Source: CAYUQT01 sp964596165
GTDB taxonomy: Bacteria; Planctomycetota; Phycisphaerae; UBA1845; JAFGLZ01
Length of the DNA: 64,000 bases
NCBI GenBank assembly: GCA_964596165.1
Contig: CAZQTW010000006.1
Span: forward strand, 1-64,000
Direction: 5' to 3'
Below are positions 33,410 to 42,308 of this stretch, in pieces (the first letter of the stretch is position 1; each line of letters starts with the position of its first letter). The position numbers and the translations under genes were made by a program. Below the pieces are notes generated by a model that was not told the DNA's origin, made no database searches, and saw only the letters and a list, made by a program, of their open reading frames with translations.

Positions 33410-35498
33410 AATGCTCCATATTCGCTTCTAATAATCGTTTACTGTGCCTGTCCCAGCCGACTGGCGTTCCCCTTTCGGAATCAATTATTAGCAGCCTATG
33501 AAAGAGGTCAACTGTTCCATTGGATGCGCAAGTGCCGACAATAGTTTGGCAGGGGACTTTATTATGATAAGCCCTGCTGTACCAACCACATGGGGACTCG
33601 TCTCCGCCGGAGACGACTTGGCAGGTCATTTGTGGGTCTAGTTCAAGCGCGATCCGCCCCCCCGCAACATCCGCTTCGAACAAGGATGCGGTCCTTCCGA
33701 CAAGCTTGCAGCCCTCAGCGAGGTGAAAGTAGACGGCCAAGTTGTGACGACCCTTGCCCGACAGCCGGTCGCGGATCAACAGCTCACCGTTTCGAGCGTT
33801 GAGTTCCATCCTCCTCCGGTGAATCACCGGGTCCCGCAGGCGCGCGTAGCCGTCATGTTCACCCTCAACGCAACCGCCCCACTCAGAGGGTTCCCAACAA
33901 GTGCACGTGGCGTGTGCTCGAGCCCCCCACATGAACGGACCCACCATTTCCGACTGGTCTAGCCCGTCCACCGTAACAGTATTGTGAGCGGGGGTGCTTC
34001 GGAAGTAAGCCCTCCACCGTGGATGGGTGAAGTAGTCGTAGGTTCCGGCGTCGACAAGAACGTCGGCACCGAAAGCCCTGAGCGTAAAGCTGAGGGCGTC
34101 GGCGTGGCCATGCGCCGCGATCGACTTGAAACCCAGTTCGCCACAGTCAAAAACCACGCTGATCCGATCCCGCGAATCGCGGTGCCCCGATTGAAGCAAG
34201 TAGTAACCGCTCTGCGGGAACGCTTTGGAGACGATTCGTGATTCGGGAGGAAGGTCGGCAATCGCGTCATACCGCTCGGCACCACGTTTTCCCATCAGCA
34301 TTCGGGCCAGCTCGGAGTAACCGCCGGACCACGCCTTGAAATCCGAACGGCCGAAGAGCGTTGCCCCGACGGACAGGAGGGACCGGACGTCGGGCGGTCC
34401 CGATTCCACGTCGAGCACGTATCCGTCGTCGCTGTCGCCGAACATCGGCGGTGACCCTCCGCCGTCGATCATGGCCCCCGCGAACTCGAACATCTTCTCC
34501 AAGAGCGACCAGTATTCAGAAGGGAAATCGTCTCCGCACCACCGTCCCACCAAACCTGCAAGCAGAAAGAACTGCAGGACAAACAGGTGATAGCCGTAGG
34601 CTTGTTCACGATTTCCTCCGTCCGGGTATGTCTGATTCCGAATCTCCTCGCAGAGGATCTCACGACTCTCCGCCCGTCGGCTTGCGCTGTCTTCGAGCAT
34701 CCGAAAGTAGCTCGCTGCAATGAACACGCCGGCGGCCTCGCCAACCCGGTGGTTGTTTGCCGACGAACCTCGGGAGTACTTGCGCGCGATCTCCCAGATG
34801 TGAGCATGCGTCGACCGAAGCAAACGATCCCGGAAGCTGCCCCGTACCAGGCCCGACTCGCGAATCAGATCGACCGCCCAGACCCAATTGATGAGGCGGA
34901 CGGCAAGTTCCAGCGGACTGCGCCAGTTCATCCCCAGACCGTAGGGGCATTGTTCGATCCATCCGTCAAGCTGTTCCACAAGGGCTTCGGCATATCGCAC
35001 GTCGCCGCTCGCACGGTAGGCCCGTCCAAGGACCACGAACTGATGGTGGCGATTGGGCTCCCAGACGAACTTGGCATCACCGACCGCGTCGAAATCACGG
35101 TAGTCAATCGAAGAGGAGAATCGCATGGGGCATTTCTTGCCGGACTTGTGATCGCGGTTCCAGTCGATCGGATGGCCAAGGTGACAGTCAGGCAGGTCAA
35201 AGACGCTGAGCCGGTGATCGACAACGCGATCCGCCCTTGCCATCAGCCGACCGTACCACATCCGCGTTGCGGGATTTGTTTCGTCCGCGGCCCATTCGCC
35301 GACGGCCATGTCGGTGACCCGAAAAGGGGGTTCCGCGGCGGCGGCGTCTTGGGAGAAGGACAGGCCCCTAAGGCGACGCTGCCGTGACGGCAGTAGCACA
35401 CGGTCCGCGGCGTCCCGAAGCAGCGAGCGAGCGCGCCATGCGATCTCCGCGGGCGACATGGACCGGAGTCTTCGTGCATACCACGACAGGGACTGCAT
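33408..35498 (-). CDS. heparinase II/III family protein
   Basis: A 696-residue protein with an N-terminal (alpha/alpha) toroid (RFSSSIDYRDFDAVGDAKFV, WEPNRHHQFVVLGRAYRASG, SPLELAVRLINWVWAVDLI, SSANNHRVGEAAGVFIAASY) and a C-terminal beta-sandwich (IAAHGHADALSFTLRAFGADVLVDAG, YDYFTHPRWRAYFRSTPAHNTVTVDG). The family eliminates uronic-acid polysaccharides; members in capsule loci may trim or modify the cell's own polymer. No signal peptide is seen, which is common for EPS-locus members. ATG 35498 follows GAGGTG. Its stop lies inside a seven-base T run. Confidence 0.9.
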   Translation of the reverse strand: MQSLSWYARRLRSMSPAEIAWRARSLLRDAADRVLLPSRQRRLRGLSFSQDAAAAEPPFRVTDMAVGEWAADETNPATRMWYGRLMARADRVVDHRLSVFDLPDCHLGHPIDWNRDHKSGKKCPMRFSSSIDYRDFDAVGDAKFVWEPNRHHQFVVLGRAYRASGDVRYAEALVEQLDGWIEQCPYGLGMNWRSPLELAVRLINWVWAVDLIRESGLVRGSFRDRLLRSTHAHIWEIARKYSRGSSANNHRVGEAAGVFIAASYFRMLEDSASRRAESREILCEEIRNQTYPDGGNREQAYGYHLFVLQFFLLAGLVGRWCGDDFPSEYWSLLEKMFEFAGAMIDGGGSPPMFGDSDDGYVLDVESGPPDVRSLLSVGATLFGRSDFKAWSGGYSELARMLMGKRGAERYDAIADLPPESRIVSKAFPQSGYYLLQSGHRDSRDRISVVFDCGELGFKSIAAHGHADALSFTLRAFGADVLVDAGTYDYFTHPRWRAYFRSTPAHNTVTVDGLDQSEMVGPFMWGARAHATCTCWEPSEWGGCVEGEHDGYARLRDPVIHRRRMELNARNGELLIRDRLSGKGRHNLAVYFHLAEGCKLVGRTASLFEADVAGGRIALELDPQMTCQVVSGGDESPCGWYSRAYHNKVPCQTIVGTCASNGTVDLFHRLLIIDSERGTPVGWDRHSKRLLEANMEH

Positions 35499-35525
35499 GG
35501 GATCACACCTCGGGCAAACGGGTTC

Positions 35526-36047
35526 CTAGTGGTAGGATCGCGGCTCTCTGAATGACTTGTCTCTGGATAGCAGCATGAGTATGCCGACGGCGGCCAGGAC
35601 CAAGCCCAAGACGAGGGCGGTCTGCTGTTTCCAACCGACTCCGGGGGCCCCCGAAAGCCTTAACAGATCCGAACAGGCCGTCAGACCCGCAATGAGCGTG
35701 CCCATCACCGCCATGATCTCGACTCGAGTGAGTGCTCCGAGAATCATGAGCAGCAGTCCAAGCCCAAGAATCAGAAGCTGATACCACCCGAATCCCCGGC
35801 TGCCGTGGATACCAAGGTGGTCGCCCAACGCCCCCAGTCCCACGATCATGAACCCGACCAACGTCAACAACACCCCATAACTGAGACGGCGACCGGGACC
35901 TCCTGTCTCGAGTGCGGACATATCGCGATGAAAGCGTTCCGCGCAGGCGAAGCAAAAGTGCCTGAATACCGGTTCACCGCTCAGGTACCCTTCCAGGATT
36001 TTGACACGAGCGGGTTGGCCACACACCTGACAGTTCACGGTTATCAC
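35526..36047 (-). CDS. membrane protein with N-terminal zinc ribbon
   Basis: A 173-residue protein. CQVCGQPA and CFACAERF give a Cys4 zinc ribbon in the first 40 residues. Four hydrophobic helices follow (GVLLTLVGFMIVGLGALG, YQLLILGLGLLLMILGAL, VMGTLIAGLTAC, ALVLGLVLAAVGILMLL). I do not know the family. It sits 27 bases upstream of the heparinase-like gene on the same strand and may be the first gene of the EPS operon. The start is GTG 36047 with AAGG upstream. Confidence 0.65.
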   Translation of the reverse strand: MITVNCQVCGQPARVKILEGYLSGEPVFRHFCFACAERFHRDMSALETGGPGRRLSYGVLLTLVGFMIVGLGALGDHLGIHGSRGFGWYQLLILGLGLLLMILGALTRVEIMAVMGTLIAGLTACSDLLRLSGAPGVGWKQQTALVLGLVLAAVGILMLLSRDKSFREPRSYH

Positions 36048-36485
36048 GACCTTGCGAATTCAGGCCCACGACCCGTAGGTCCCGGCCGTGCTTCTCACGA
36101 TGGCATTCGCAGCCCCTGTCCCCGCGACCGGACGGCCATATAGCGGGAGCAACGCAGGCAGCGAAGCGACCCGTATGGAGAATACAATACGCCCTTGTTC
36201 GTTCAAACGGCTCCTCGGACAATCCTCATCTGGCCAACAAGACGGACACTTAGACGTGGCAACACAGTCCGGCAAACACCGCGAATATCCCCACCCCTGG
36301 AAATCGTCACACCTGACCCAACGCACTCGACTTCCTTGCCTAATTTATCAGTTCTTGCGGATCTTGTCAAACATTGAACACAGAGTTGGAACTCGGCTTC
36401 TACGAATATATTGGCACGGTCAATGTACTCTCGTTGTGCATTGGTACAATGACGGCCTCTTCGGGCTGATGATTATGGGTGACGC
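36048..36485. other. 438-base intergenic region, divergent genes
   Basis: This gap separates the membrane-protein gene (leftward) from the C45 acyltransferase gene (rightward). I see no credible gene. A TACAAT at 36445-36450 lacks a matching -35 box, and no strong hairpin is present. Confidence 0.4.
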
Positions 36486-37556
36486 ATGGGTCTTCAACTC
36501 ATTGAACTGACCGGGACGCCCGTGGATATGGGACGCGCTCATGGCGAGCACCTTCGCCAAGCCATCCACGATTTTGCAGAGCGTAGGCTTGAGGTCGCCG
36601 CTGCCTTTGCGAGAGGGGCCGGACGTAAAGATGGTCGTGACGACGTCCTCGATTTCTGCCGATCGCTCATCCCCGAGCACAAACGACACATGCCCGGCGT
36701 GTACGAGGAATTCGCGGGAATCGCCGAGGGAGCAGAGATCCCCGGCGAGCTGCTGATGATCGCGAACGGGCTGACGGACATCGTCGACGTATATTACAAA
36801 CAAGACGGCCACATCGGCGAATGCACGTCTTGGCTGGCAGCACCGGAGGCCACCGTCGACGGCAGGGTTCTCGCGGGACAGACGTGGGACATGCACCCGT
36901 GGGCGAAGGAGTTCCTTATTGCCGTTCTTCGCAGGCCTGCTGAAGGCCCGGCAAGTCTGGCGCTCACGACGGCGGGATGTCTGTCGCTCGTCGGTATCAA
37001 CGAGGTCGGAATTGCCGTCGGCAACAACAACCTTCGTCCGACCGATGCAAGGCCGGGACTGATGTACTTGGCTATTGTCCATCAGGCACTTGCTGAGAAG
37101 TCGCTCGCCGCCGCGATGAACACCGTGGTCGGCGCGATCCGGCTCAGTGGGCACAACTACTATCTGGCCGGGCCTGACGGCGAAATCGTCGACATCGAAA
37201 CCACCGCCAGGCACAGTGAGGTGATCACGCCGGCCGGTAGCTTCTATGCGCACACCAACCACTACCTCTCGCCGAGGCTCAGCGCACTGGAGATGAGCAA
37301 TCCCAGCGAGTCCAGCCTCTTTCGTCTTGAGAGGATGCAGCGAATGCTTCACGACTCCGTCGGAGAGATTTCGCCTGACACGATGATGCGCGCAATGGCG
37401 GATGAGGTGGGACACGGCGACTGTCGGGTCTGCAGGACCGACCCGAATGACAAGAATCACACCTGTGCGGCTGTCGTGATGTCCCCACAAACCGGAAAGA
37501 TGTGGGCATGCCACGGCGCGCCGTCACAAAACGCATTTCAAGTGTTTCAATTGTAG
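36486..37556 (+). CDS. C45 family autoproteolytic acyltransferase/amidohydrolase
   Basis: A 356-residue Ntn-hydrolase of peptidase family C45 (acyl-CoA:6-aminopenicillanate acyltransferase-like). The predicted self-cleavage site is GECTSWLA, with the Cys becoming the N-terminal nucleophile. Preceding family motifs include MGRAHGEHLRQAI and YEEFAGIAEGAEIP; later motifs are AGQTWDMHP, TTAGCLSLVGINEVGIAVGN and YAHTNHYL. Substrates of bacterial C45 proteins are mostly unknown; peptides, acyl-amides and choloylglycine-like amides are options. It has no signal peptide. GGGTGA lies just before ATG 36486, with an unusually short gap. It is monocistronic. Confidence 0.87.
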   Translation: MGLQLIELTGTPVDMGRAHGEHLRQAIHDFAERRLEVAAAFARGAGRKDGRDDVLDFCRSLIPEHKRHMPGVYEEFAGIAEGAEIPGELLMIANGLTDIVDVYYKQDGHIGECTSWLAAPEATVDGRVLAGQTWDMHPWAKEFLIAVLRRPAEGPASLALTTAGCLSLVGINEVGIAVGNNNLRPTDARPGLMYLAIVHQALAEKSLAAAMNTVVGAIRLSGHNYYLAGPDGEIVDIETTARHSEVITPAGSFYAHTNHYLSPRLSALEMSNPSESSLFRLERMQRMLHDSVGEISPDTMMRAMADEVGHGDCRVCRTDPNDKNHTCAAVVMSPQTGKMWACHGAPSQNAFQVFQL

Positions 37557-37742
37557 TTTTTCCATTAACCTTTTTCCCGGGTGTGTCCGGGCCTCGAAGC
37601 GATCTGCAATTCGAGAGGATGTATGTCAATGATCAACGCTGAGGTGGCCATAAGTACGGCAGCACTTCAAGGTTATAAGACCCCATTGCCGATGAATGAA
37701 TCGGTGTGGTATGTGCCTGTGGTCCCCTGAGTTCCGACCGCG

Positions 37743-37771
37743 TTGACTTGCCCAAGTGGCATGCCTACAAT
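37743..37771 (+). promoter_or_regulatory. sigma70-type promoter for the FG-GAP lipoprotein gene
   Basis: TTGACT (37743-37748), a 17-base spacer and TACAAT (37766-37771). It predicts a start near 37778 and a leader of about 120 bases. The rest of the 344-base gap (37557-37900) holds no gene; CCCGG/CCGGG just after the previous stop is a weak hairpin without a T tract. Confidence 0.6.
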
Positions 37772-37900
37772 CACTTCGCGGCGGGAGGTCTGGTGGCGGC
37801 GAGGGACTAACGGACGTGGAACGTCCGCCCACTGTTTGCCTTCATAGGGTAGCTTAGGCGGCCTGTTGAGCTCATAACTTGTTTTGAGGGAGGACTTTGC

Positions 37901-40900
37901 ATGGATCTCGCGCGTCTTGGCGGACGGTCGCGATATGCGTTGGTTGCCATATCGCTCCTTGGACTGTACGCAGCGAGTCAAGTCGGTTGCATTATCCCCG
38001 GTCTGGACCCCAATACGATCGCCTCTGCCGGCAACCGCGCACCCGACCTCACGATCACCGCCCCTACGATTGACACCACGGTTCGCAGGGGTGAGTCGAT
38101 CATAGTCGTATATCAAGTCAGCGACCTGAATCTCAACCAAGTCACGATGAGCTTCTACGTTGACGTCGACAACACGCTCAACGGTAACGAGATCCTCGTC
38201 GGTACGCAGACCCCTCCCGGTTCGTCGTACACAATGAATACCACTTCCGTGCCCCCCGGGAACTATTACATTCTGGTCGTGGCCGACAACGGCGGGGGCG
38301 GTGTGACTCGCCGATATACGACGGTCAACCTTCTTCACGTACTCAATCCCCTGCAGGTGACCTTCCAGCAACCCATAGGTGAAGTTCGAGCCGGCATTGG
38401 GGACACGATCACGATCACGTTCAGCTTCAATGACCTGTACAACTACTTCCTGTTCTACGACACCGACCTGACTTACCAAGGCAATGAACGGGCTATCACG
38501 CCGGTCACGCCCGCGACGGGACAGACGACCAGGACGGAGACCTGGAACCTGTCCAACGTTCCGGCGGGAACGTTCTACGTCGGCGCACGGGTGGTGGACA
38601 ATCTGGGCAGGTCCTACACCTTCTATGCGCCCGCGACCATCATTGTGTATGCGTTGCCGACCGTGCAGGTTCTGGATCCCAGTTCGAACATGGCCGTATG
38701 GGAAACGGACTCGATTAAGGTTCGCCGGTACAACCCCATCACGGGCGAACCCAACATCACGAACCCGGCGGACCCAAACCAGTTCATGGTCCGTTTCATG
38801 GTCACGGAGCCCAACACGCAAGGGCCCACCCGGGTGACCATCTTCCTCGATCCCAACCAGTCGTCCTCGGGCGACGAGCGGGTCATCGTGACCGGACCGC
38901 TGGAAAGCCTCGACCCCACCCTGGCCTTCAGGCCGGTTGACATTGCAGGCGTCACACCGGGTGTGGATCCGCTTCGCTACTATGTGGGTGTTACGGCCGT
39001 CGACGACTCCAACCAGCCGGTCACCCGCTACTCCGCCGGGCTGGTCACCGTCTACAGCAGCGATCCGAACAACGCCGGCGTCGCATTTCGGTCGCCGGAT
39101 CCGAACAAGACGGTCAACATACAGACCCAAGAGAAGCTGAACATCAGTTGGTACGCCAACGCGCCGGCGAACAGCGGAACGATGTCCGTGATGTACAGAC
39201 CCGAAGACCCGAACGATCCGAACGTTTTCGCCATCGAACCGAACGTGCCTTTGGTTTCCGGCGCGACCATGTTCGATCCCGCTCGGCTCGTGGCGGTCGA
39301 CGGCGTGATCTATCGTCTCTTCATTCAGTGGCGTCCGAGGTACCTTGCCTCCGGCGATCCGGACATCATCACGCCGGGAGCGAAGTTGATTGTGGGAAGC
39401 CACCCCGACATTACGCTGCTCGATCCGAACCAAAGCGAGACCGTCGGCTACGCGGGAAGCCGCCGCATCGAATGGGAGGTCCGGAACCGGGTGAGCACGC
39501 AGATCAAGGCTCAAATCAAGCTGGACCGCGATGAGATCCCGAACAACGGCGACGAAATCCTGTTGCCCGAACCGAACGTGACCCTGGTCGGCGGAGGAAC
39601 CTGGAACATCCTCTATACGCTCGACTTGTCCGTCACGACGATTCCGGACGGCGACTACTATTTGTGGTTGAACGTGACCGACGGTTCGGACGTCCTCGGC
39701 AGCTACGGCCGCGACACGGGCAAGAGACTCGTTGTCCTAAAGATCAACTCCCGTCGACAGCTTGGCGACAACTGGATGGGCAATCTGGGTCGATTGGTCT
39801 CGATCGGCGGGGTGCCGAGAAGGACGGGACTGACCTTCATCGGATTCGACTTCTACGACAATGCCGGCAGTTTCGTCCAATCCGTGAACGACTTCGACAA
39901 CGATGGGAAGGACGACTTCCTCGTCGTGTCTCAGTTCGCAAAGCCGTATCGGAGCGCGCCGGTTGGGGATGCCTATCTCATCTTTGGAACCACTCGCACG
40001 CAACTCGAACAGGGCATTGCGCTGTTCAACGTCTCACCGGATCCCAACATCGCCATGCTGAACCTTAACAGCGTGGGCACGGTCATCCGGGGGGCCATTC
40101 TGGTGGGACCGGAAGAGGTCGCGATACCGGATGCGCCGTCCTCGGGTATCCAGGCGGCGTGCCTGATGGACGATCTGAATGGCGATCGAATCGGCGAACT
40201 CGCCTTCGGATTACCTTACAACCACAACTCGCAGTCCGTTCGGGCGAACATTCCGGAGGGCGGCCAGTCCACGTTGATCGCCCGGTCCGGTCAGCTTCGG
40301 CGAGGCGCGGTGATCATCGCCAACAGCCTGAACGAACTGAACCAGTCTTCGACCTCGCCGCTGGAGATTGTCTTGCCGCTCGATCAAATCGGACAGCATT
40401 ACACCGACGAGTATCTCAATCTGGAAGCGCCGACGGCCCGAGAGGTCGGGGCGGGGCCCGGCCAACCCGAGTTCCACGTTGTGCCGGATCCGAACGATCC
40501 CAACGTGACCGTAACGGTGGACGATCACTACATCGACCTGACGTACCCGAATCGTGGTTGGAGCCACCCGTTTGGACTGGATCCCGACCTGAACGACATG
40601 GCCGGCCCTCGGCCGGTTCCCTCGCTGTTTGCCCCTCCGCTCGGCTACGCGAACGATGCAACGAATGAGTACCACTGGCGTGTGCCGCAGGAACTGGGGT
40701 TGCTTGTTGACGGTAACGCCAACGGGAGCTACGAGGACGGGCTCAACACCGACCGCTGTCTGTTCACGGGCTATCTCACGGGAGAACAACTGCCCCAGAC
40801 ACACGGTTCGCGGATTCTGGGGAACAGTCAGAACAGCCAGCTCGGTTCTTCCGTGACGTGGTGGCGCGGGGCTTTGGTGACCGGATCGCCGCGGGAAGAC

Positions 40901-42082
40901 GCTACTGTCGGCGCCGTGAGTCGGCTGGCCTGTGGTGTCGCCTACGTCAGCAAGATGAAGGATCGTATCAGCGGAGCCTCGTCACCTCCGTGGAGTTCGG
41001 TGACCAAGCCGAACAACCTCGTCGTGGCCGTGCCCGGCCCCTACAATCACCCGACCCTTCGGAGCGTGGCGCTGACCAGTGCAATCGTCGGCGCGGCGGA
41101 CAACGCCGAACTCGGGCCCCTCGCGTCCTTGGGCGGACCGGTCAGGGTCCGGATCACCGAACCCAACACGCCGGGCGATTTCAACGGCGACGGTCTGGAG
41201 GATCTCGCTTTGGGCTCCCCGGGCATGTTTGCGAATGCGGGGGCGGCTTACGTCTTCTATGCTAGACTGCCCGAACCCTACATCTTCGATCTCGCGCAAC
41301 TCAATGTCCCGTCCAGCGATCCCACCCGCCGCGTCGGCGTTCAGGTCAACGGACGCCCCGGGGAACGGCTGGGAGAGGTTCTGCCGACGGGATTGGACTT
41401 CAACGGCGACGGCTATACGGATGCGGTGTTCGGAAATCCGCATGCGAACCACGGAGCCGTGGACGACGGAGAGGTGATCGTGCTATACGGCGGGCCTCAG
41501 GTCGCCAGTACGACCGCCGGGTTTTCCATCGACGACATTGCCTACGGGCCCGGCCTGGGTCCGGGATCTCAAGACCCCAACAAAGCCCTCGGCGTCGTTT
41601 TCCAGGGAGCCTCGGGCGAACTCGCCGGAGCCACTGTTGCCTCGGCGGGCGATTTCGACGGGGATGGCGTGGAAGACCTGTTGATCGCCGCGCCATATGC
41701 CAGCCCGCAGATTGACATCGACGGCGACGGAACGGACGAGACGCTGACCGAGGCCGGGGTCGTCTACCTGATCTACGGCAAGCGCAACATCACGAACGAA
41801 CAGGGCGCTACCGTGAAGCCTTTCACCGGCTATATCAATCTGAGTGAGGTGGGCACGCTGACCGTGCCCGGCGCCAGGTACATCGGAAAGTCCCCAGGCG
41901 ACCATCTGGGCGGCGGCCAGACGACTCCGGACGGAACGACTTACCGCAATTACGCCAGGAGCCTCGCCTCAGCGGGCGACGTGGACGGCGACGGAAAGAC
42001 GGACATCCTGATCGGGGCGGTCCATGCCAGCCCACTGGGGCAGACCAAGGCAGGCGAGGTCTATCTGATCTTCGGCAAGTAG
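37901..42082 (+). CDS. giant FG-GAP/VCBS repeat surface lipoprotein
   Basis: A 1393-residue lipoprotein. The signal peptide ends in the lipobox ASQVGC (Cys about residue 30). Residues ~45-620 are Ig-like beta-sandwich repeats (VRRGESIIVVYQVSDLN, VRAGIGDTITITFSF). From ~640 come at least six FG-GAP/integrin-type calcium loops (NDFDNDGKDDF, DFNGDGLEDLALG, DFNGDGYTDAVFG, DFDGDGVEDLLIA, DVDGDGKTDILIG). These would fold as a calcium-stabilised beta-propeller for adhesion or polysaccharide binding at the cell surface. Asp-Pro-Asn is strikingly over-represented. ATG 37901 follows GAGGGAGGA. It is monocistronic with its own promoter and a 3' hairpin. Confidence 0.92.
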   Translation: MDLARLGGRSRYALVAISLLGLYAASQVGCIIPGLDPNTIASAGNRAPDLTITAPTIDTTVRRGESIIVVYQVSDLNLNQVTMSFYVDVDNTLNGNEILVGTQTPPGSSYTMNTTSVPPGNYYILVVADNGGGGVTRRYTTVNLLHVLNPLQVTFQQPIGEVRAGIGDTITITFSFNDLYNYFLFYDTDLTYQGNERAITPVTPATGQTTRTETWNLSNVPAGTFYVGARVVDNLGRSYTFYAPATIIVYALPTVQVLDPSSNMAVWETDSIKVRRYNPITGEPNITNPADPNQFMVRFMVTEPNTQGPTRVTIFLDPNQSSSGDERVIVTGPLESLDPTLAFRPVDIAGVTPGVDPLRYYVGVTAVDDSNQPVTRYSAGLVTVYSSDPNNAGVAFRSPDPNKTVNIQTQEKLNISWYANAPANSGTMSVMYRPEDPNDPNVFAIEPNVPLVSGATMFDPARLVAVDGVIYRLFIQWRPRYLASGDPDIITPGAKLIVGSHPDITLLDPNQSETVGYAGSRRIEWEVRNRVSTQIKAQIKLDRDEIPNNGDEILLPEPNVTLVGGGTWNILYTLDLSVTTIPDGDYYLWLNVTDGSDVLGSYGRDTGKRLVVLKINSRRQLGDNWMGNLGRLVSIGGVPRRTGLTFIGFDFYDNAGSFVQSVNDFDNDGKDDFLVVSQFAKPYRSAPVGDAYLIFGTTRTQLEQGIALFNVSPDPNIAMLNLNSVGTVIRGAILVGPEEVAIPDAPSSGIQAACLMDDLNGDRIGELAFGLPYNHNSQSVRANIPEGGQSTLIARSGQLRRGAVIIANSLNELNQSSTSPLEIVLPLDQIGQHYTDEYLNLEAPTAREVGAGPGQPEFHVVPDPNDPNVTVTVDDHYIDLTYPNRGWSHPFGLDPDLNDMAGPRPVPSLFAPPLGYANDATNEYHWRVPQELGLLVDGNANGSYEDGLNTDRCLFTGYLTGEQLPQTHGSRILGNSQNSQLGSSVTWWRGALVTGSPREDATVGAVSRLACGVAYVSKMKDRISGASSPPWSSVTKPNNLVVAVPGPYNHPTLRSVALTSAIVGAADNAELGPLASLGGPVRVRITEPNTPGDFNGDGLEDLALGSPGMFANAGAAYVFYARLPEPYIFDLAQLNVPSSDPTRRVGVQVNGRPGERLGEVLPTGLDFNGDGYTDAVFGNPHANHGAVDDGEVIVLYGGPQVASTTAGFSIDDIAYGPGLGPGSQDPNKALGVVFQGASGELAGATVASAGDFDGDGVEDLLIAAPYASPQIDIDGDGTDETLTEAGVVYLIYGKRNITNEQGATVKPFTGYINLSEVGTLTVPGARYIGKSPGDHLGGGQTTPDGTTYRNYARSLASAGDVDGDGKTDILIGAVHASPLGQTKAGEVYLIFGK

Positions 42083-42094
42083 GCCCTCTACCCG

Positions 42095-42148
42095 TTTGGG
42101 CAAGACCGAGACGCTACCCGACCGACAGGAGTCTCGCTCTTGCCCAAA
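42095..42148 (+). terminator. long 3' hairpin after FG-GAP gene
   Basis: TTTGGGCAAGA (42095-42105) pairs with TCTTGCCCAAA (42138-42148), and CGAGAC (42107-42112) with GTCTCG (42131-42136). That makes 17 bp around one C/C mismatch, 13 bases past the stop. There is no T tract, so it may be a 3'-end stabiliser or Rho-linked site rather than a standard terminator. Confidence 0.55.
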
Positions 42149-42227
42149 TTGTCTTGTCCCCTTTGCGCCCCCGGAGACCGCGGATCCCCTGCGCGGACCG
42201 CCGCGCACGGCAACGGCGAGCCGGCCC

Positions 42228-42236
42228 TGCTATAAT
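42228..42236 (+). promoter_or_regulatory. extended -10 promoter for rtcA
   Basis: TGC followed by TATAAT (42231-42236) is an extended -10 element; no good -35 is seen. The predicted start is near 42243, about 65 bases before rtcA. Confidence 0.45.
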
Positions 42237-42308
42237 CCACGTTGCTCCATTGGCCGCAGTTGAATAGGATACCGACCGGATCAACAACGGGAAAAGGAAC
42301 TTAGGGCT

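Noticed and set aside
36411..36427. Sigma54-like site TTGGCACGG with a near -12 element
   Set aside because: The -12 half reads ATGTA instead of TTGCA, so the invariant GC is lost; no sigma54 activator is nearby.
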